Under the pieces are notes generated by a model. That model ran no database searches, was not told where the DNA came from, and saw nothing but the letters and a program-made list of their open reading frames with translations. A program made the position numbers and the translations under genes. Positions 50,029 to 58,515 of a stretch of DNA of 64,000 nucleotides are shown piece by piece (within the stretch, counting starts at the first letter, position 1; each line of letters starts with the position of its first letter). Origin of the DNA: Dactylosporangium sp040605635 (lineage in GTDB: Bacteria > Actinomycetota > Actinomycetes > Mycobacteriales > Micromonosporaceae); contig NZ_JBEXDG010000048.1 in NCBI RefSeq assembly GCF_040605635.1, forward strand, positions 20,955-84,954. The letters are read 5' to 3'.

Positions 50029-50877
50029 TCAGCCCTCGCCGTAGCCGTTGCACTGGCGACCGCCGTTGATGCAGTAGGTCACCAGATACGCCTGCCGTGC
50101 CGCGTCCCACCCGTTCATGAAGTCGTAGTGGAACGTGAAGCTGGCACCTGAGGAGTACGCGAGGTTCGACGTGTTCCCGCCGGGCAGCTTGTAGGGCAGC
50201 TTGATCTCCAGCATCGGCAGCGGGACCGGGTGCGTGGCCGGGCACTTCCCGCTGACCGGCCACGCCATGTGCGACTTGTGGTCGGCGGTGTCCAGGTGCA
50301 CGCCGTCCCAGCAGCTCGGGGCGGTCATGCGGACGACGAGCGACGAGCCCGACGGGCACGACGCGGGGATCTCGTTGCCCTTGTACCCGGGGCACTGCCA
50401 GTTGCCGGTGAAGTGCGCGGCGTCCGGGGTGCGGGCGTCGCCCACGAGCAGCTTGAAGCCGGCCGGGAACGGTTTGACGGTGCGGTAGTCCTTGACGTCG
50501 GACTTGTAGTAGACGGTGGGCTTGTCGGGCAGGACGGGGTTGCCGTTCTGCAGCAGGGTCGGGAACCAGTAGCCGGACGCGTCCTGCTGGTCCTCGCAGG
50601 ACGTGGCGCCGCCGACCAGCGACGCCGGGGTCGAGTTGGCGTTGGTGGTCGGGTTGCCGATGAACGAGTGGTTGTGGGAGGCGCCGGCGAGCCCCGGGAA
50701 CACGATGGGGTCGTCGCCGAGCCGGTGGGTGACGGTGCAGTTGGCGTGCATCTCGTGGTACTGCGTGCGTGGCGGGTCGTCGGCGGCGGCAGCGGTGCCG
50801 AGCCCGGCGGCGCCGGACAGGGCCGCCGCGGTGGCGACCACGACGAGGGCACGGGGCAGCATGGACCTGATGCTCAT
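50029..50877 (-). CDS. secreted DUF1996-family protein
   Basis: 282 residues. ATG 50877 has AAGGAG 5 bases before it. The signal peptide (PRALVVVATAAALSGAAGLG) ends near TAAAA. The DUF1996 core has MHANCTVTHRLGDDPIVFPG, GASHNHSFIGNPTTNANST, DASGYWFPTLLQNG and SCWDGVHLDTADHKSHMAWP, with conserved Cys pairs and His. Members are secreted by fungi and actinomycetes, with unknown function. Its promoter shares a LacI-type element with the discoidin gene. Confidence 0.92.
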   Translation of the reverse strand: MSIRSMLPRALVVVATAAALSGAAGLGTAAAADDPPRTQYHEMHANCTVTHRLGDDPIVFPGLAGASHNHSFIGNPTTNANSTPASLVGGATSCEDQQDASGYWFPTLLQNGNPVLPDKPTVYYKSDVKDYRTVKPFPAGFKLLVGDARTPDAAHFTGNWQCPGYKGNEIPASCPSGSSLVVRMTAPSCWDGVHLDTADHKSHMAWPVSGKCPATHPVPLPMLEIKLPYKLPGGNTSNLAYSSGASFTFHYDFMNGWDAARQAYLVTYCINGGRQCNGYGEG

Positions 50878-50927
50878 AGCAACTCCTTGGCGGTGGAATC
50901 GAGCATCTCCAATGGGGATGAAACCCG

Positions 50928-50967
50928 ACGCTAGCAGCGCGTTTGTCGCGCCGACAACCGTTTGCCA
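50928..50967 (-). promoter_or_regulatory. promoter with LacI-type operator overlapping the -35 (DUF1996 gene)
   Basis: On the minus strand TGGCAAACGGTTGTCG (50967-50952) is followed after 18 bases by the -10 TAGCGT (50933-50928). The right arm TTGTCG serves as -35. A further half-site, CGGCAAGCG, lies just upstream. Layout and sequence match 18566-18605 base for base in spacing. Confidence 0.6.
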
Positions 50968-50983
50968 CCGCTTGCCGAAAGGA

Positions 50984-52159
50984 TCACCGGTCCACTGTGG
51001 ACAACGCTTCCGCGAGGTCGGCGACGATGTCCTCGACCTCTTCGAGGCCGACCGACAGCCGCAGCATCGCCGGATCCACCCCCGAGGCCGCGCCTTGATG
51101 GGCGAAGACCAGCGACGCCGGATGGGTGATCAGGGACTCCGACCCGCCGAGGCTCACCGCGTTGCGGCACAGACGGGTCGAGCGCATGACCCGGGCCGCC
51201 GCGTCGGCGTCGGCGACGGTGAAGGCGAGCATCGCGCCGTACCCACGCATCTGCCGCACCGCGAGGTCGTGCTGCGGATGGCTCGGCAGCCCCGGGTGGT
51301 GCACGGCGCGCACCGCCGGATGCCCGGCGAGGAACTCCGCGACGGCGAGCCCGTTGGCGTTGTGCCGCGCCATCCGCAGCGGAAACGTCTTGAGCCCCCG
51401 CGCGAGCAGCCACGCCTCGAAGGGGTGGCAGACCGGCCCGAGCACCCGCGCGGTCTCCCACGCCTTCGCGACCAGCGCCGCCGAGCCGGTGACCACACCC
51501 GCGGTGACATCGCTGTGCCCGTTGAGATATTTCGTGGCCGACTGCACGACGAGGTCGACCCCGAGTTCGAGGGGCCGGGTGTTGTACGGCGTCGCGAACG
51601 TGTTGTCCGCGATGAGGATCGCGTCCGGGGCGGCGGCGCGGACCGCGCGCAGGTCGGTCAGCGTCATCGTCGGGTTGCTGGGCGTCTCGACGTAGACGAC
51701 CCGGGTCTCGGGCCGCACCTCGGCGGCGAGGTCCTCCTGCGCCACCAGCCGCACCGGCACACCGAAGCCGGGCAGCATCTCCTGCAGCAGCGTCAGCGAC
51801 GCGGTGTAGTGGCTGCGCTGGGCGAGCACCTCACCGCCGCCGAGGCCACCACCGGGGCCACCGGCCACAGTGGACAGCAGCGCCGCGCTGATGGCCGCCA
51901 TGCCGCTGCCGACGAGGAGGGCGGCCTCGGCGCCGTCGAGGTCCGCGAGCATCGCCTCCGCCTCGCGGGCGTTGGGCGAGCCGTAGCGGGTGTAGAACGC
52001 GCCGGGCGCCACCGACGCCGCGATCCGCGCGGCCTCGGCGGTGCGGGGCAGCTCGTAGGTGCTGGTCTGGTAAATGGGCGTGGTCAGCGGGGTGCCACCT
52101 GGCTGCGGCGCGACGTCCGGGTGCAGCAGCCTGGTCATGCTCGACGGTGCGGAGTCCAT
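50984..52159 (-). CDS. Cys/Met-metabolism PLP enzyme (cystathionine gamma-lyase/synthase type)
   Basis: 391 residues with the fold type I features of the family: YTRYGSPNAREAEAMLADLD near the N-terminus, the ADNTFATPYNTRPLELG loop (Asp to the pyridine N), and the PLP Lys in VQSATKYLNGHSDVTAG. The C-terminus has LGGSESLITHPAS and RLSVGLEEVEDIVADL. It could be cystathionine gamma-synthase, gamma-lyase or methionine gamma-lyase. ATG 52159 is chosen. It stands alone. Confidence 0.93.
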   Translation of the reverse strand: MDSAPSSMTRLLHPDVAPQPGGTPLTTPIYQTSTYELPRTAEAARIAASVAPGAFYTRYGSPNAREAEAMLADLDGAEAALLVGSGMAAISAALLSTVAGGPGGGLGGGEVLAQRSHYTASLTLLQEMLPGFGVPVRLVAQEDLAAEVRPETRVVYVETPSNPTMTLTDLRAVRAAAPDAILIADNTFATPYNTRPLELGVDLVVQSATKYLNGHSDVTAGVVTGSAALVAKAWETARVLGPVCHPFEAWLLARGLKTFPLRMARHNANGLAVAEFLAGHPAVRAVHHPGLPSHPQHDLAVRQMRGYGAMLAFTVADADAAARVMRSTRLCRNAVSLGGSESLITHPASLVFAHQGAASGVDPAMLRLSVGLEEVEDIVADLAEALSTVDR

Positions 52160-52187
52160 GCCCCAGCCTGACACGGCCGGCGGAATC

Positions 52188-52643
52188 TCAGCCCTGCGCG
52201 GGGTGCACCCTCCACGGTGTGACGTTCAGGCCGCCGCGCTGGTTCATGCCGTCCTTGATCCGATTGGACGTGTCACCGGAGATGCCGGGCGCGAGGTAGG
52301 GCGGGATCTCGACGGCGTCGGCGGTGAACGCGTCGCCGTCGCCGGTGTACTCCACCCGCAGCGCGACCGGTCCCCGGTCGGTCTCCAGCATGACGAACAC
52401 GGTCCCGTCCGGGTCGCCGGCGAGGGTGGTGCGCCGGCCCAGGTTGATGCAGGAGGTGACCGCGCCGTAGGGGGTGCCCTGTGCGGTCGTGCCGGCGGGA
52501 CCGCCGGTGAGCAGCGTGCAGGTGCCGGGCTGACGCGCGGCGAGCGCGTCGGACCGGCCCGGGAACCCCGTCGCGACGAGATATCCGGTCACCACGACCA
52601 GCACGCCGACGATCCCGCCGCACCACCACCAGAGACGATTCAT
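52188..52643 (-). CDS. membrane-anchored hypothetical protein
   Basis: 151 residues. ATG 52643 follows AGGTGAAC. One N-terminal helix (LWWWCGGIVGVLVVVTGYLV) anchors an extracytoplasmic domain with two Cys (GTCTLLTGGPAGTTAQG, TSCINLGRR) and a beta-rich end. No known domain. Divergent from the acyltransferase, with the promoter in the 160-base gap. Confidence 0.7.
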   Translation of the reverse strand: MNRLWWWCGGIVGVLVVVTGYLVATGFPGRSDALAARQPGTCTLLTGGPAGTTAQGTPYGAVTSCINLGRRTTLAGDPDGTVFVMLETDRGPVALRVEYTGDGDAFTADAVEIPPYLAPGISGDTSNRIKDGMNQRGGLNVTPWRVHPAQG

Positions 52644-52803
52644 GTTCACCTTGGTACCTGAGGTTCTCCGCGCACCGCAAGTTCGTCCGCATCTCCCGCA
52701 CATCCACGCCGGATCCCCGCGGAGGATGTAGTACCGGGGTGGTACTGGGATGCAGTCCCGCAGCGTGACGACGGTGCGGGTGCGCTGGCCGTACGGTCGC
52801 CGC

Positions 52804-53913
52804 ATGGCCTTGCAGACCCTTGCCCGGCGCGTCACCGACGCGACCCCGGCGACCCGCGACCGCGCCGTCGACGGGCTGCGCGCCCTGGCGATCGGCGGCG
52901 TCGTGCTCGGCCACTGGCTGGTGACGGCGCTGGTCAGCGACGGCGACGCGGTGCGCGGTGCCAGTCCGCTGCGCTTCCAGCCGGAGCTGGCGCCGGTGTC
53001 GTGGTTGTTCCAGACCCTGGCCGTGTTCTTCCTCGTCGGCGGGTACACCGCGGCGCGGCCGCGGACCCTGCCCTACCGGCGGTGGCTGGCGGCGCGGCTG
53101 ACCCGGCTGCTGCGCCCGGTGCCGCCGCTGCTCGGCGTGTGGGCGGTCGTCGTCGCCGCGATGCTCGCCACCGGCGCCGCCGACCGGACGGTGCGCACGC
53201 TGGTGAGGCTGGTGCTGTCGCCGCTGTGGTTCCTGCTGGTGTTCGCGGCGCTGACCGCCGTCGCACCGCTGGTCACGAAGTTGCATTGGCAGTGGCCGCT
53301 GGGCGTGGTGATCGCCGTCGACGTGCTGCGATTCGGGACCGTCACCCCCGGATGGGTCGCCTGGATCAACCTGGGTGCCGGGTGGCTGGTGCCGTTCTGC
53401 CTCGGTGCCGCCTGGTCCCGCGGGACCTTGAGCGGCACTGACGTGCGGCGGGCCGGGTGGCGGCTGCTGCTCGGGGGCGTGGCCGCGACGGTGGTGCTGA
53501 TCCGCTGGTTCGGCTATCCGGCGTCGATGGTCGGCGTGCCGGGCGACGGCATCTCCAACCTCAACCCGCCGACCCTGGCCGCGGTGACGTTCGGGCTCGC
53601 GCAGTGCGGGCTGGCGTTGCTGCTGCTCGGGCCGCTGCGGGCGCTGCTGCGCCGGCCGGTCGCGTGGGCCGCCGTCGCGCTGCTCAACCTGTCGGCGATG
53701 ACGGTGTTCCTGTGGCACCAGACGGCGATGATCACCGTGACGTTCCTGGTCCAAGGTACGGTCCAAGGTACGCAGAACGGCCTGCACACGGTGCCCGACA
53801 CGCCGGGGTGGATGGCGGCGCGGATCCTGTGGCTGCCGGCGTTCGCGCTGGTCCTGGCCGGATGCTGGGCGATGTTCCACCGGTTCGAGCGCGGTCCGGC
53901 GGTCAACCGCTGA
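52804..53913 (+). CDS. acyltransferase-3 family membrane protein
   Basis: 369 residues with about ten membrane helices. The acyltransferase-3 signature is RDRAVDGLRALAIGGVVLGH with the catalytic-type Arg and His. Later are FFLVGGYTAARPRTLPYRRW and a final helix pair with LWHQTAMITVTF. It probably O-acylates an extracellular or envelope glycan or lipid. ATG 52804 is chosen over the in-frame ATG at 52750. A 10-base direct repeat (GGTCCAAGGTAC) occurs near codon 320. Confidence 0.88.
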   Translation: MALQTLARRVTDATPATRDRAVDGLRALAIGGVVLGHWLVTALVSDGDAVRGASPLRFQPELAPVSWLFQTLAVFFLVGGYTAARPRTLPYRRWLAARLTRLLRPVPPLLGVWAVVVAAMLATGAADRTVRTLVRLVLSPLWFLLVFAALTAVAPLVTKLHWQWPLGVVIAVDVLRFGTVTPGWVAWINLGAGWLVPFCLGAAWSRGTLSGTDVRRAGWRLLLGGVAATVVLIRWFGYPASMVGVPGDGISNLNPPTLAAVTFGLAQCGLALLLLGPLRALLRRPVAWAAVALLNLSAMTVFLWHQTAMITVTFLVQGTVQGTQNGLHTVPDTPGWMAARILWLPAFALVLAGCWAMFHRFERGPAVNR

Positions 53914-53928
53914 TCCGAATATTCGGAT
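53913..53928. promoter_or_regulatory. 16-bp perfect palindrome before the NlpC/P60 gene
   Basis: ATCCGAATATTCGGAT is its own reverse complement. It begins at the last base of the acyltransferase stop and ends 30 bases before the NlpC/P60 start. It could be an operator or a small terminator stem. Too close to the gene for a ydaO-type riboswitch. Confidence 0.45.
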
Positions 53929-53957
53929 AAGACGGACATATCAGAGTGTTGCTCGTT

Positions 53958-54581
53958 ATGTTCCGTTGCATGGTTGCATCCTGGCTCAAGGCTTCAGCCG
54001 TGCTCACCGCGGCCGTCATCGCCCTCGCTCCGGCGGCCGGCGTACAGGCGAACCCGATCCCACCAGAGACACCGCAGACGGTGATCGTGCACGCCGGCGA
54101 CACGCTCTGGGGGCTCGCCCGCCGCAACGGGACCACCGTCGCGGACCTGCAGCGGCTCAACAACCTCGGCACCTCGACCCTGATCCGGATCGGTCAGACC
54201 CTCACGATCACCGGCTCGACCCGGGCCGCCCGCGCCGCCGTCGCCATCGCCTACGCCAAGGCGCAGGTCGGCAAGCCGTACAGGTTCGCGACCGCCGGAC
54301 CTGAGACGTTCGACTGCTCAGGGCTCGTCATGCGGGCCTGGCAGACGGCCGGCGTGCAGCTGCCGCGCGTCACGTACGACCAGATCGAAGTCGGACAGCG
54401 GGTGGGCCGCGAGGAGCTCGAACCCGGCGATCTGGTGTTCACCAACAACGGCGGCCACGTCATGCTCTACATCGGCGACAACCAGGTCGTGAACGCCGGC
54501 CACACCGGTGTGAACGTGAGCGTGCAGGCGCTGCCGCGCACCGAGAAGGTGGTGGCGTTCGTCCGCCTGCCGGACCGGTAG
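53958..54581 (+). CDS. secreted LysM-NlpC/P60 peptidoglycan hydrolase
   Basis: About 207 residues. Signal peptide SAVLTAAVIALAPAAGVQA; one LysM domain (VIVHAGDTLWGLARRNGTTV, DLQRLNNLGTSTLIRIGQTL) binds glycan. The NlpC/P60 domain from about 100 has the catalytic Cys in FDCSGLVMRAW, the His in NNGGHVMLYIG and the third polar residue in VVNAGHTGVN. It should cleave D-Glu-mDAP type bonds in stem peptides. Start uncertain among GTG 53946, ATG 53958 and ATG 53970; none has an SD. Confidence 0.93.
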   Translation: MFRCMVASWLKASAVLTAAVIALAPAAGVQANPIPPETPQTVIVHAGDTLWGLARRNGTTVADLQRLNNLGTSTLIRIGQTLTITGSTRAARAAVAIAYAKAQVGKPYRFATAGPETFDCSGLVMRAWQTAGVQLPRVTYDQIEVGQRVGREELEPGDLVFTNNGGHVMLYIGDNQVVNAGHTGVNVSVQALPRTEKVVAFVRLPDR

Positions 54582-54584
54582 GAC

Positions 54585-54938
54585 CTACTTCGCGGACACC
54601 TCGTCGAGGTGCTGCAGCAGATCGTGCGCTGCGAGCTCCACGTCCTTGTGCCGCCATTCCGACGCCCGGTAGACGCAGGCGATCAGCCCGCTGCGGTGCA
54701 CCCGGCGCAGGTCGCCGTACGCGAACGCGTAGCGGGCCTTCGTCTCGTCACCGGGCCCGACGGTCAGCCCGAGGTGCCACCGCGCGTACTCGTCCCAGGA
54801 GTGCTTCTCCAGGTACGCGTTGTCGTCCGCGGTCTTCGGCTGCGCCGCACCCCAGTCGCTGTCCAGCACGTACTGCCGGGCGTCGATCAGCTTCCGCGCG
54901 TACGCCACGGCGTCCTCGTTGACCTCATAGTGCGCCAT
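54585..54938 (-). CDS. conserved actinobacterial hypothetical protein
   Basis: 117 residues: EVNEDAVAYARKLIDARQYV, HSWDEYARWHLGLTVGPGD and LRRVHRSGLIACVYRASEWR. The pattern is familiar from many high-GC actinobacteria but without an assigned role. Acidic-basic mixed, soluble, no membrane segment. Convergent with the NlpC/P60 gene, 3 bases between stops. Confidence 0.8.
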   Translation of the reverse strand: MAHYEVNEDAVAYARKLIDARQYVLDSDWGAAQPKTADDNAYLEKHSWDEYARWHLGLTVGPGDETKARYAFAYGDLRRVHRSGLIACVYRASEWRHKDVELAAHDLLQHLDEVSAK

Positions 54939-55048
54939 GGGTCAGCCATACCCGCCCCGTGCGGGTCCTAAAACGGCTCCGCGAGCCCAGGGGCGATCAC
55001 ACCGGCGTCGTCGCGGGTGAGCCCGCGCCACCGGCGACCGCGGCGCCC

Positions 55049-57508
55049 CTACACGGTCGGGACCGGGCCCGCGTCGTCGAGGCCCGGCAGGCCCTCCTCG
55101 AAGAGCAGCCGGCGCAGGGCGCCACCGGTCTCGTACAGGGAGCGGACGATGCCCTCGGGGACGGCGATCGCGACCGCGCGGCGCAGGGACTCCCCCGCCT
55201 GCGTGAGCCGGCCTGCCCGGGCGTCGACGGCGGCGAGGAGCAGCCACGCGTCGATCAGGGTGCCGGGCGGGGTGGCGCCGTCGTCCGCGACGGTGCGGGC
55301 CAGCTCCGCGGCGCAGTCGGCGTCGCCGCGGGCCAGCAGCGCCTCCGCCTCGAGGACGCCGGTCGCGGGATCGCCGTCGCCGAGGGTGCCGATGAGGGCG
55401 GTGGCCTCCTCGACGCGGCCCATCGCGAGCAGGATCCGGGCCTCGACGGCGGTCAGCCGGTGCCGCAGCCAGTCGCGGGTCGGCCGGCCGGTGGGTGGGC
55501 GCAGCGCCTCCCGTACGACGGCCAGCGCCCCCGGCAGGTCGTTGCCCGCGCGCAGCAGCCTGGCCCGGACCAGCGCGAGGGTCGCGGTGTAGAGCACGTC
55601 CTGGAAGCGGTCCCCGGCGCGGTGCATGCCGGCCTCGGCGGCGTTGAGGTGGTGCCACGCGGCGACGGTGTCGAAGCGTTCCAGGGCGGTCACGGCGAGC
55701 GCCACGTCGAGGACGGCGACCCAGTGCATGGCCGTGGCGGGCGCGCCGGCGGCGGCGAGCGCGCGGGTCTGCACGGCCGCGGCGACGGCCCGGCCGAGCC
55801 GGCCGTGGTGCGCCTCGGCGAGGGCGAGGTGTTCGGCGCACCAGAGCCGGATCTCGTCGCAGTGCGCACCGGCCGACAGCCGGATCGCCTCGGCGAGGGT
55901 GTCGACGGCCGCGGCGAGCCGCCCGGCCCACAGCTCGGCGGTGCCGATCGCGGCGACGACGAACGCGGCGACCTCGGGTCCGGGGACCGGCCGGGTCTGG
56001 GTCGCGTCGTCGAGGAGGCGTTCCAGTTTCCGGGCGGCGGCGACGGTACGAGCCGCGTCGCCGTATCCGAGACTGACGGCGAGGTCGACGACGGCGTGGC
56101 CGAGGCGCAGCCGCTCGGTCGGCAGGGCGGCCGGGTCGGCGCCGAGGCGGGCGAGCAGCCGTTCGGCGGTGCCGATGTGCCCGTTCGCGATCGCGACGAC
56201 CGCCGTGACGATGGTCTGTGCGGGGCCGAAGCCCTGCGGCATGCGGCTCAGCAGTTGCAGCAGCGTCCGGTCGCGGTTGTCGACGAGCATCCGCACCAGG
56301 GCGACGTGCTCGACGATGAGCTCCGCCGACTCCTGCCACAGCTCGGCGGTGGTGGTGTGCCAGACGGCGGTGACGACGTCGCCGGACCCGGCCCACCAGC
56401 GGGCGGCGCGCAGGTGCAGCCGGCGCAGGACGTCGGGGTCGTCGTCGCGCAGCCGGAAGCGCAGGACGTCGGCGAGCAGGCGGTTGAGCCGGAACGTCGG
56501 CGGGTGCGTGGCCTGCTCGGCGAAGATCCCCTCGCCGAGCAGGCCGAGGAGCAGGGGCCGGCCGCCGGTCATGTCGCCCACCGCCATGGCGAGGTCGGCG
56601 GTGAACGTGTCCAGGACGCCGAGGCGGTGCAGGAACTCCCGCTGCCGCGGGCGCAGCGGACCGAGGACCTCGGCGGTGAAGTACTCGTTGAAGGCGTCGT
56701 CCTCGCCGAGGCGGCGCACGTTCGTCTCGGGGTCGACGGCGGCGGCGAGGACGGTCGCGGCCAGGCGCACGGCGACGAGCCACCCTTCGGTGAAGCGGGC
56801 CAGGTCCGCGAGGCCCTCGCGGGTCAGCCACACGCCGTGCAGGTCGAGCAGTTCGGCGATCTCGTCCTCGTCGAACGCGAGGTCCGCGGCGTCGAGCTCG
56901 GCGAGCCCGCCCGACAGCCGGTACTGGTGCAGCGGGAACGCGGGCCGGCGCCGGCCGAGCAGCAGCAGGCGCAGCCCGCCGTCGGCGTTGCGCAGGACGA
57001 ACTCCAGCTCGGTGCACTGCTGCGGGCCGAGCAACGCCGCGTTGTCCAGGACGAGCAGGATGTCGCGCTGCTGCTCGTGCAGCGCCGACGCGACCTCGGT
57101 CGCCAGGTCGTGCCCGGGACGGCGCCACGTCGCGGCGTCCCAGAACCCGGTGGGCAGCAGCAGACCCGCCCGGCGGAGCGCCTCGAACACGTGCCGCCAC
57201 AGCCGCACGGTGTCGTCGCGGTCGTCCTCGTCGAGCGTCACCCAGGCGATCGGCCCCTGCGGCAGTTCGTCCGCGACCCACGCGACGGCGAGCTGGGTCT
57301 TGCCCGAGCCGGGCGGGCCGGTGATCACGGTCAGCGGCAGGTCGGTGTGCTCGACCAGCAGGTCCAGCAGCCGCTGCCGGCGGACGCCGGGCACGGCGGG
57401 CTCGGGGACGCTGAGCTTCGCCTTGAGCAGCGGCGGCCCGGCGCCGGCCTCCTGGCCGTCGGTGAACGGCCGAGGCCCCGGCTGCCCCTCGTCGGCACGT
57501 CGCATCAC
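55049..57508 (-). CDS. MalT-like STAND ATPase lacking the LuxR DNA-binding domain
   Basis: 819 residues. The start resembles MalT-type regulators (LLKAKLSVPEPAVPGVRRQR). Walker A is VITGPPGSGKTQLAVAW (about residue 64) and Walker B is DILLVLDNAA; winged-helix and TPR-like repeats run to the end (LLARLGADPAALPTERLRLG, RAGRLTQAGESLRRAV). In relatives a LuxR HTH follows the last repeat. Here the protein stops at EEGLPGLDDAGPVPTV, with no HTH frame in the next 100 bases. It may have lost DNA binding or act as a partner. The next gene upstream on this strand is the Hsp70/WD40 protein. Confidence 0.82.
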   Translation of the reverse strand: MMRRADEGQPGPRPFTDGQEAGAGPPLLKAKLSVPEPAVPGVRRQRLLDLLVEHTDLPLTVITGPPGSGKTQLAVAWVADELPQGPIAWVTLDEDDRDDTVRLWRHVFEALRRAGLLLPTGFWDAATWRRPGHDLATEVASALHEQQRDILLVLDNAALLGPQQCTELEFVLRNADGGLRLLLLGRRRPAFPLHQYRLSGGLAELDAADLAFDEDEIAELLDLHGVWLTREGLADLARFTEGWLVAVRLAATVLAAAVDPETNVRRLGEDDAFNEYFTAEVLGPLRPRQREFLHRLGVLDTFTADLAMAVGDMTGGRPLLLGLLGEGIFAEQATHPPTFRLNRLLADVLRFRLRDDDPDVLRRLHLRAARWWAGSGDVVTAVWHTTTAELWQESAELIVEHVALVRMLVDNRDRTLLQLLSRMPQGFGPAQTIVTAVVAIANGHIGTAERLLARLGADPAALPTERLRLGHAVVDLAVSLGYGDAARTVAAARKLERLLDDATQTRPVPGPEVAAFVVAAIGTAELWAGRLAAAVDTLAEAIRLSAGAHCDEIRLWCAEHLALAEAHHGRLGRAVAAAVQTRALAAAGAPATAMHWVAVLDVALAVTALERFDTVAAWHHLNAAEAGMHRAGDRFQDVLYTATLALVRARLLRAGNDLPGALAVVREALRPPTGRPTRDWLRHRLTAVEARILLAMGRVEEATALIGTLGDGDPATGVLEAEALLARGDADCAAELARTVADDGATPPGTLIDAWLLLAAVDARAGRLTQAGESLRRAVAIAVPEGIVRSLYETGGALRRLLFEEGLPGLDDAGPVPTV

Positions 57509-57576
57509 CTGGTCCGCCCCTCACCCGGTTACATCGACATGACTGTTCCCCTACGCAGCGTGGCGTACCGCGTGCG

Positions 57577-57667
57577 CCGGGACAAGAGGGCACGGGACAA
57601 GTGGGCACGGGGACACCGGGACGCCGGCGCAAAGCCCCAGGACACGGGCGTGCGGGACACGAGGATG
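57577..57667. repeat. degenerate GGGACA-rich spacer repeats
   Basis: The gap between the MalT-like and Hsp70/WD40 genes holds repeated CGGGACAA/GGGCACGGGACA-like units with irregular spacing of about 14 bases. No ORF here looks real. It may be a slippage-prone spacer. Confidence 0.5.
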
Positions 57668-58459
57668 TCAGCGGCGGACCGGGTGGAGGCGGATCATGCC
57701 GCGGCTGTCGCCGGTGGCGAGCCACCTGCCGTCGGGGCTGAACGCGAGGGACTGGATCGGCGCGCCGGTGGGGCCGGTGGTGGAGATCGGCCGACGACCG
57801 GGGGCGTCGAGCAGGACCACCCGGCCGGTGGCGTCGCCGGTGGCCAGGAGGGCGCCGCGCCGGTCGTACGCCATGGACGTGATCCTCGCCGGGTGCCCGA
57901 GGTCGCGGGTGGTGCCGGTGAGGGTGGCGGTGGCCGGGTCCCAGAACTCGACGAGGACGCCGGCGCCGGTCAGGGCGCCGCCGGTGAGGTACGCGGCCGC
58001 TGCGACCGGCTCGGGCACGAAGCGGACGGCGCCGAGCCCGGCCCGCTCGGCGCTCTCGGCGAGGACGGCGAGGCGGGGCGGACCCCACGTCGCCGGGTGG
58101 GTCAGCACCACGGTCGGCGGCGGCGTGCCGGTGGACCGCTCGGCCTCGGCGGCGACGCGGCGCAGGACGGCCGCGACGAGGTCGACGACGGTCACCTCCC
58201 GCTCGCCGAGCAGGACGGTGTGCTCGTCGACGCGGCGTTTCGGGTTGGGCTCGTACGCGGCCGGGTACGCGACCGCGGCCCGCTCCGCGTCGGCGCCGGT
58301 GAGCAGGTCGCCGCCGGGCACGGCGAACACGGCCGAGGACAGCAGCGGGCTGGCGTCGAACAGCAGCGGCCGGGGAACCCCGTCGTCACCGGCGAGCATC
58401 GCGACGGTGGTGGAGGTGCCGAAGTCGATGCCGAGCCCTGCCACCCCGCCAGTAAGCAT
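57668..58459 (-). CDS. Hsp70 half-domain fused to WD40 repeats
   Basis: 263 residues. The first 170 match the N-terminal half of the Hsp70-like proteins at 21352 and 47835: LGIDFGTSTTVAMLAGDDG, YEPNPKRRVDEHTVLLGERE and FVPEPVAAAAYLTGGALTGAG. At VLV, where relatives continue YDLGAGT, the frame passes directly to EFWDPATATLTGTTRDLGHP and WD40 blades (RRGALLATGDATGRVVLLD, LAFSPDGRWLATGDSRGMI). The second half of the ATPase is therefore absent, and only about two blades are present, too few for a closed propeller. Probably a core-deleted gene, although it remains in frame. Confidence 0.75.
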   Translation of the reverse strand: MLTGGVAGLGIDFGTSTTVAMLAGDDGVPRPLLFDASPLLSSAVFAVPGGDLLTGADAERAAVAYPAAYEPNPKRRVDEHTVLLGEREVTVVDLVAAVLRRVAAEAERSTGTPPPTVVLTHPATWGPPRLAVLAESAERAGLGAVRFVPEPVAAAAYLTGGALTGAGVLVEFWDPATATLTGTTRDLGHPARITSMAYDRRGALLATGDATGRVVLLDAPGRRPISTTGPTGAPIQSLAFSPDGRWLATGDSRGMIRLHPVRR

Positions 58460-58515
58460 CCGATCACCCTACGGAGTTCCGGCCGGTCGGCGGTACACAC
58501 GAACGAGGTACCTCG

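Noticed and set aside
53914..53957. Possible ydaO (c-di-AMP) riboswitch before the NlpC/P60 gene
   Set aside because: Such riboswitches need about 150 or more bases. Only about 45 bases separate the genes here.
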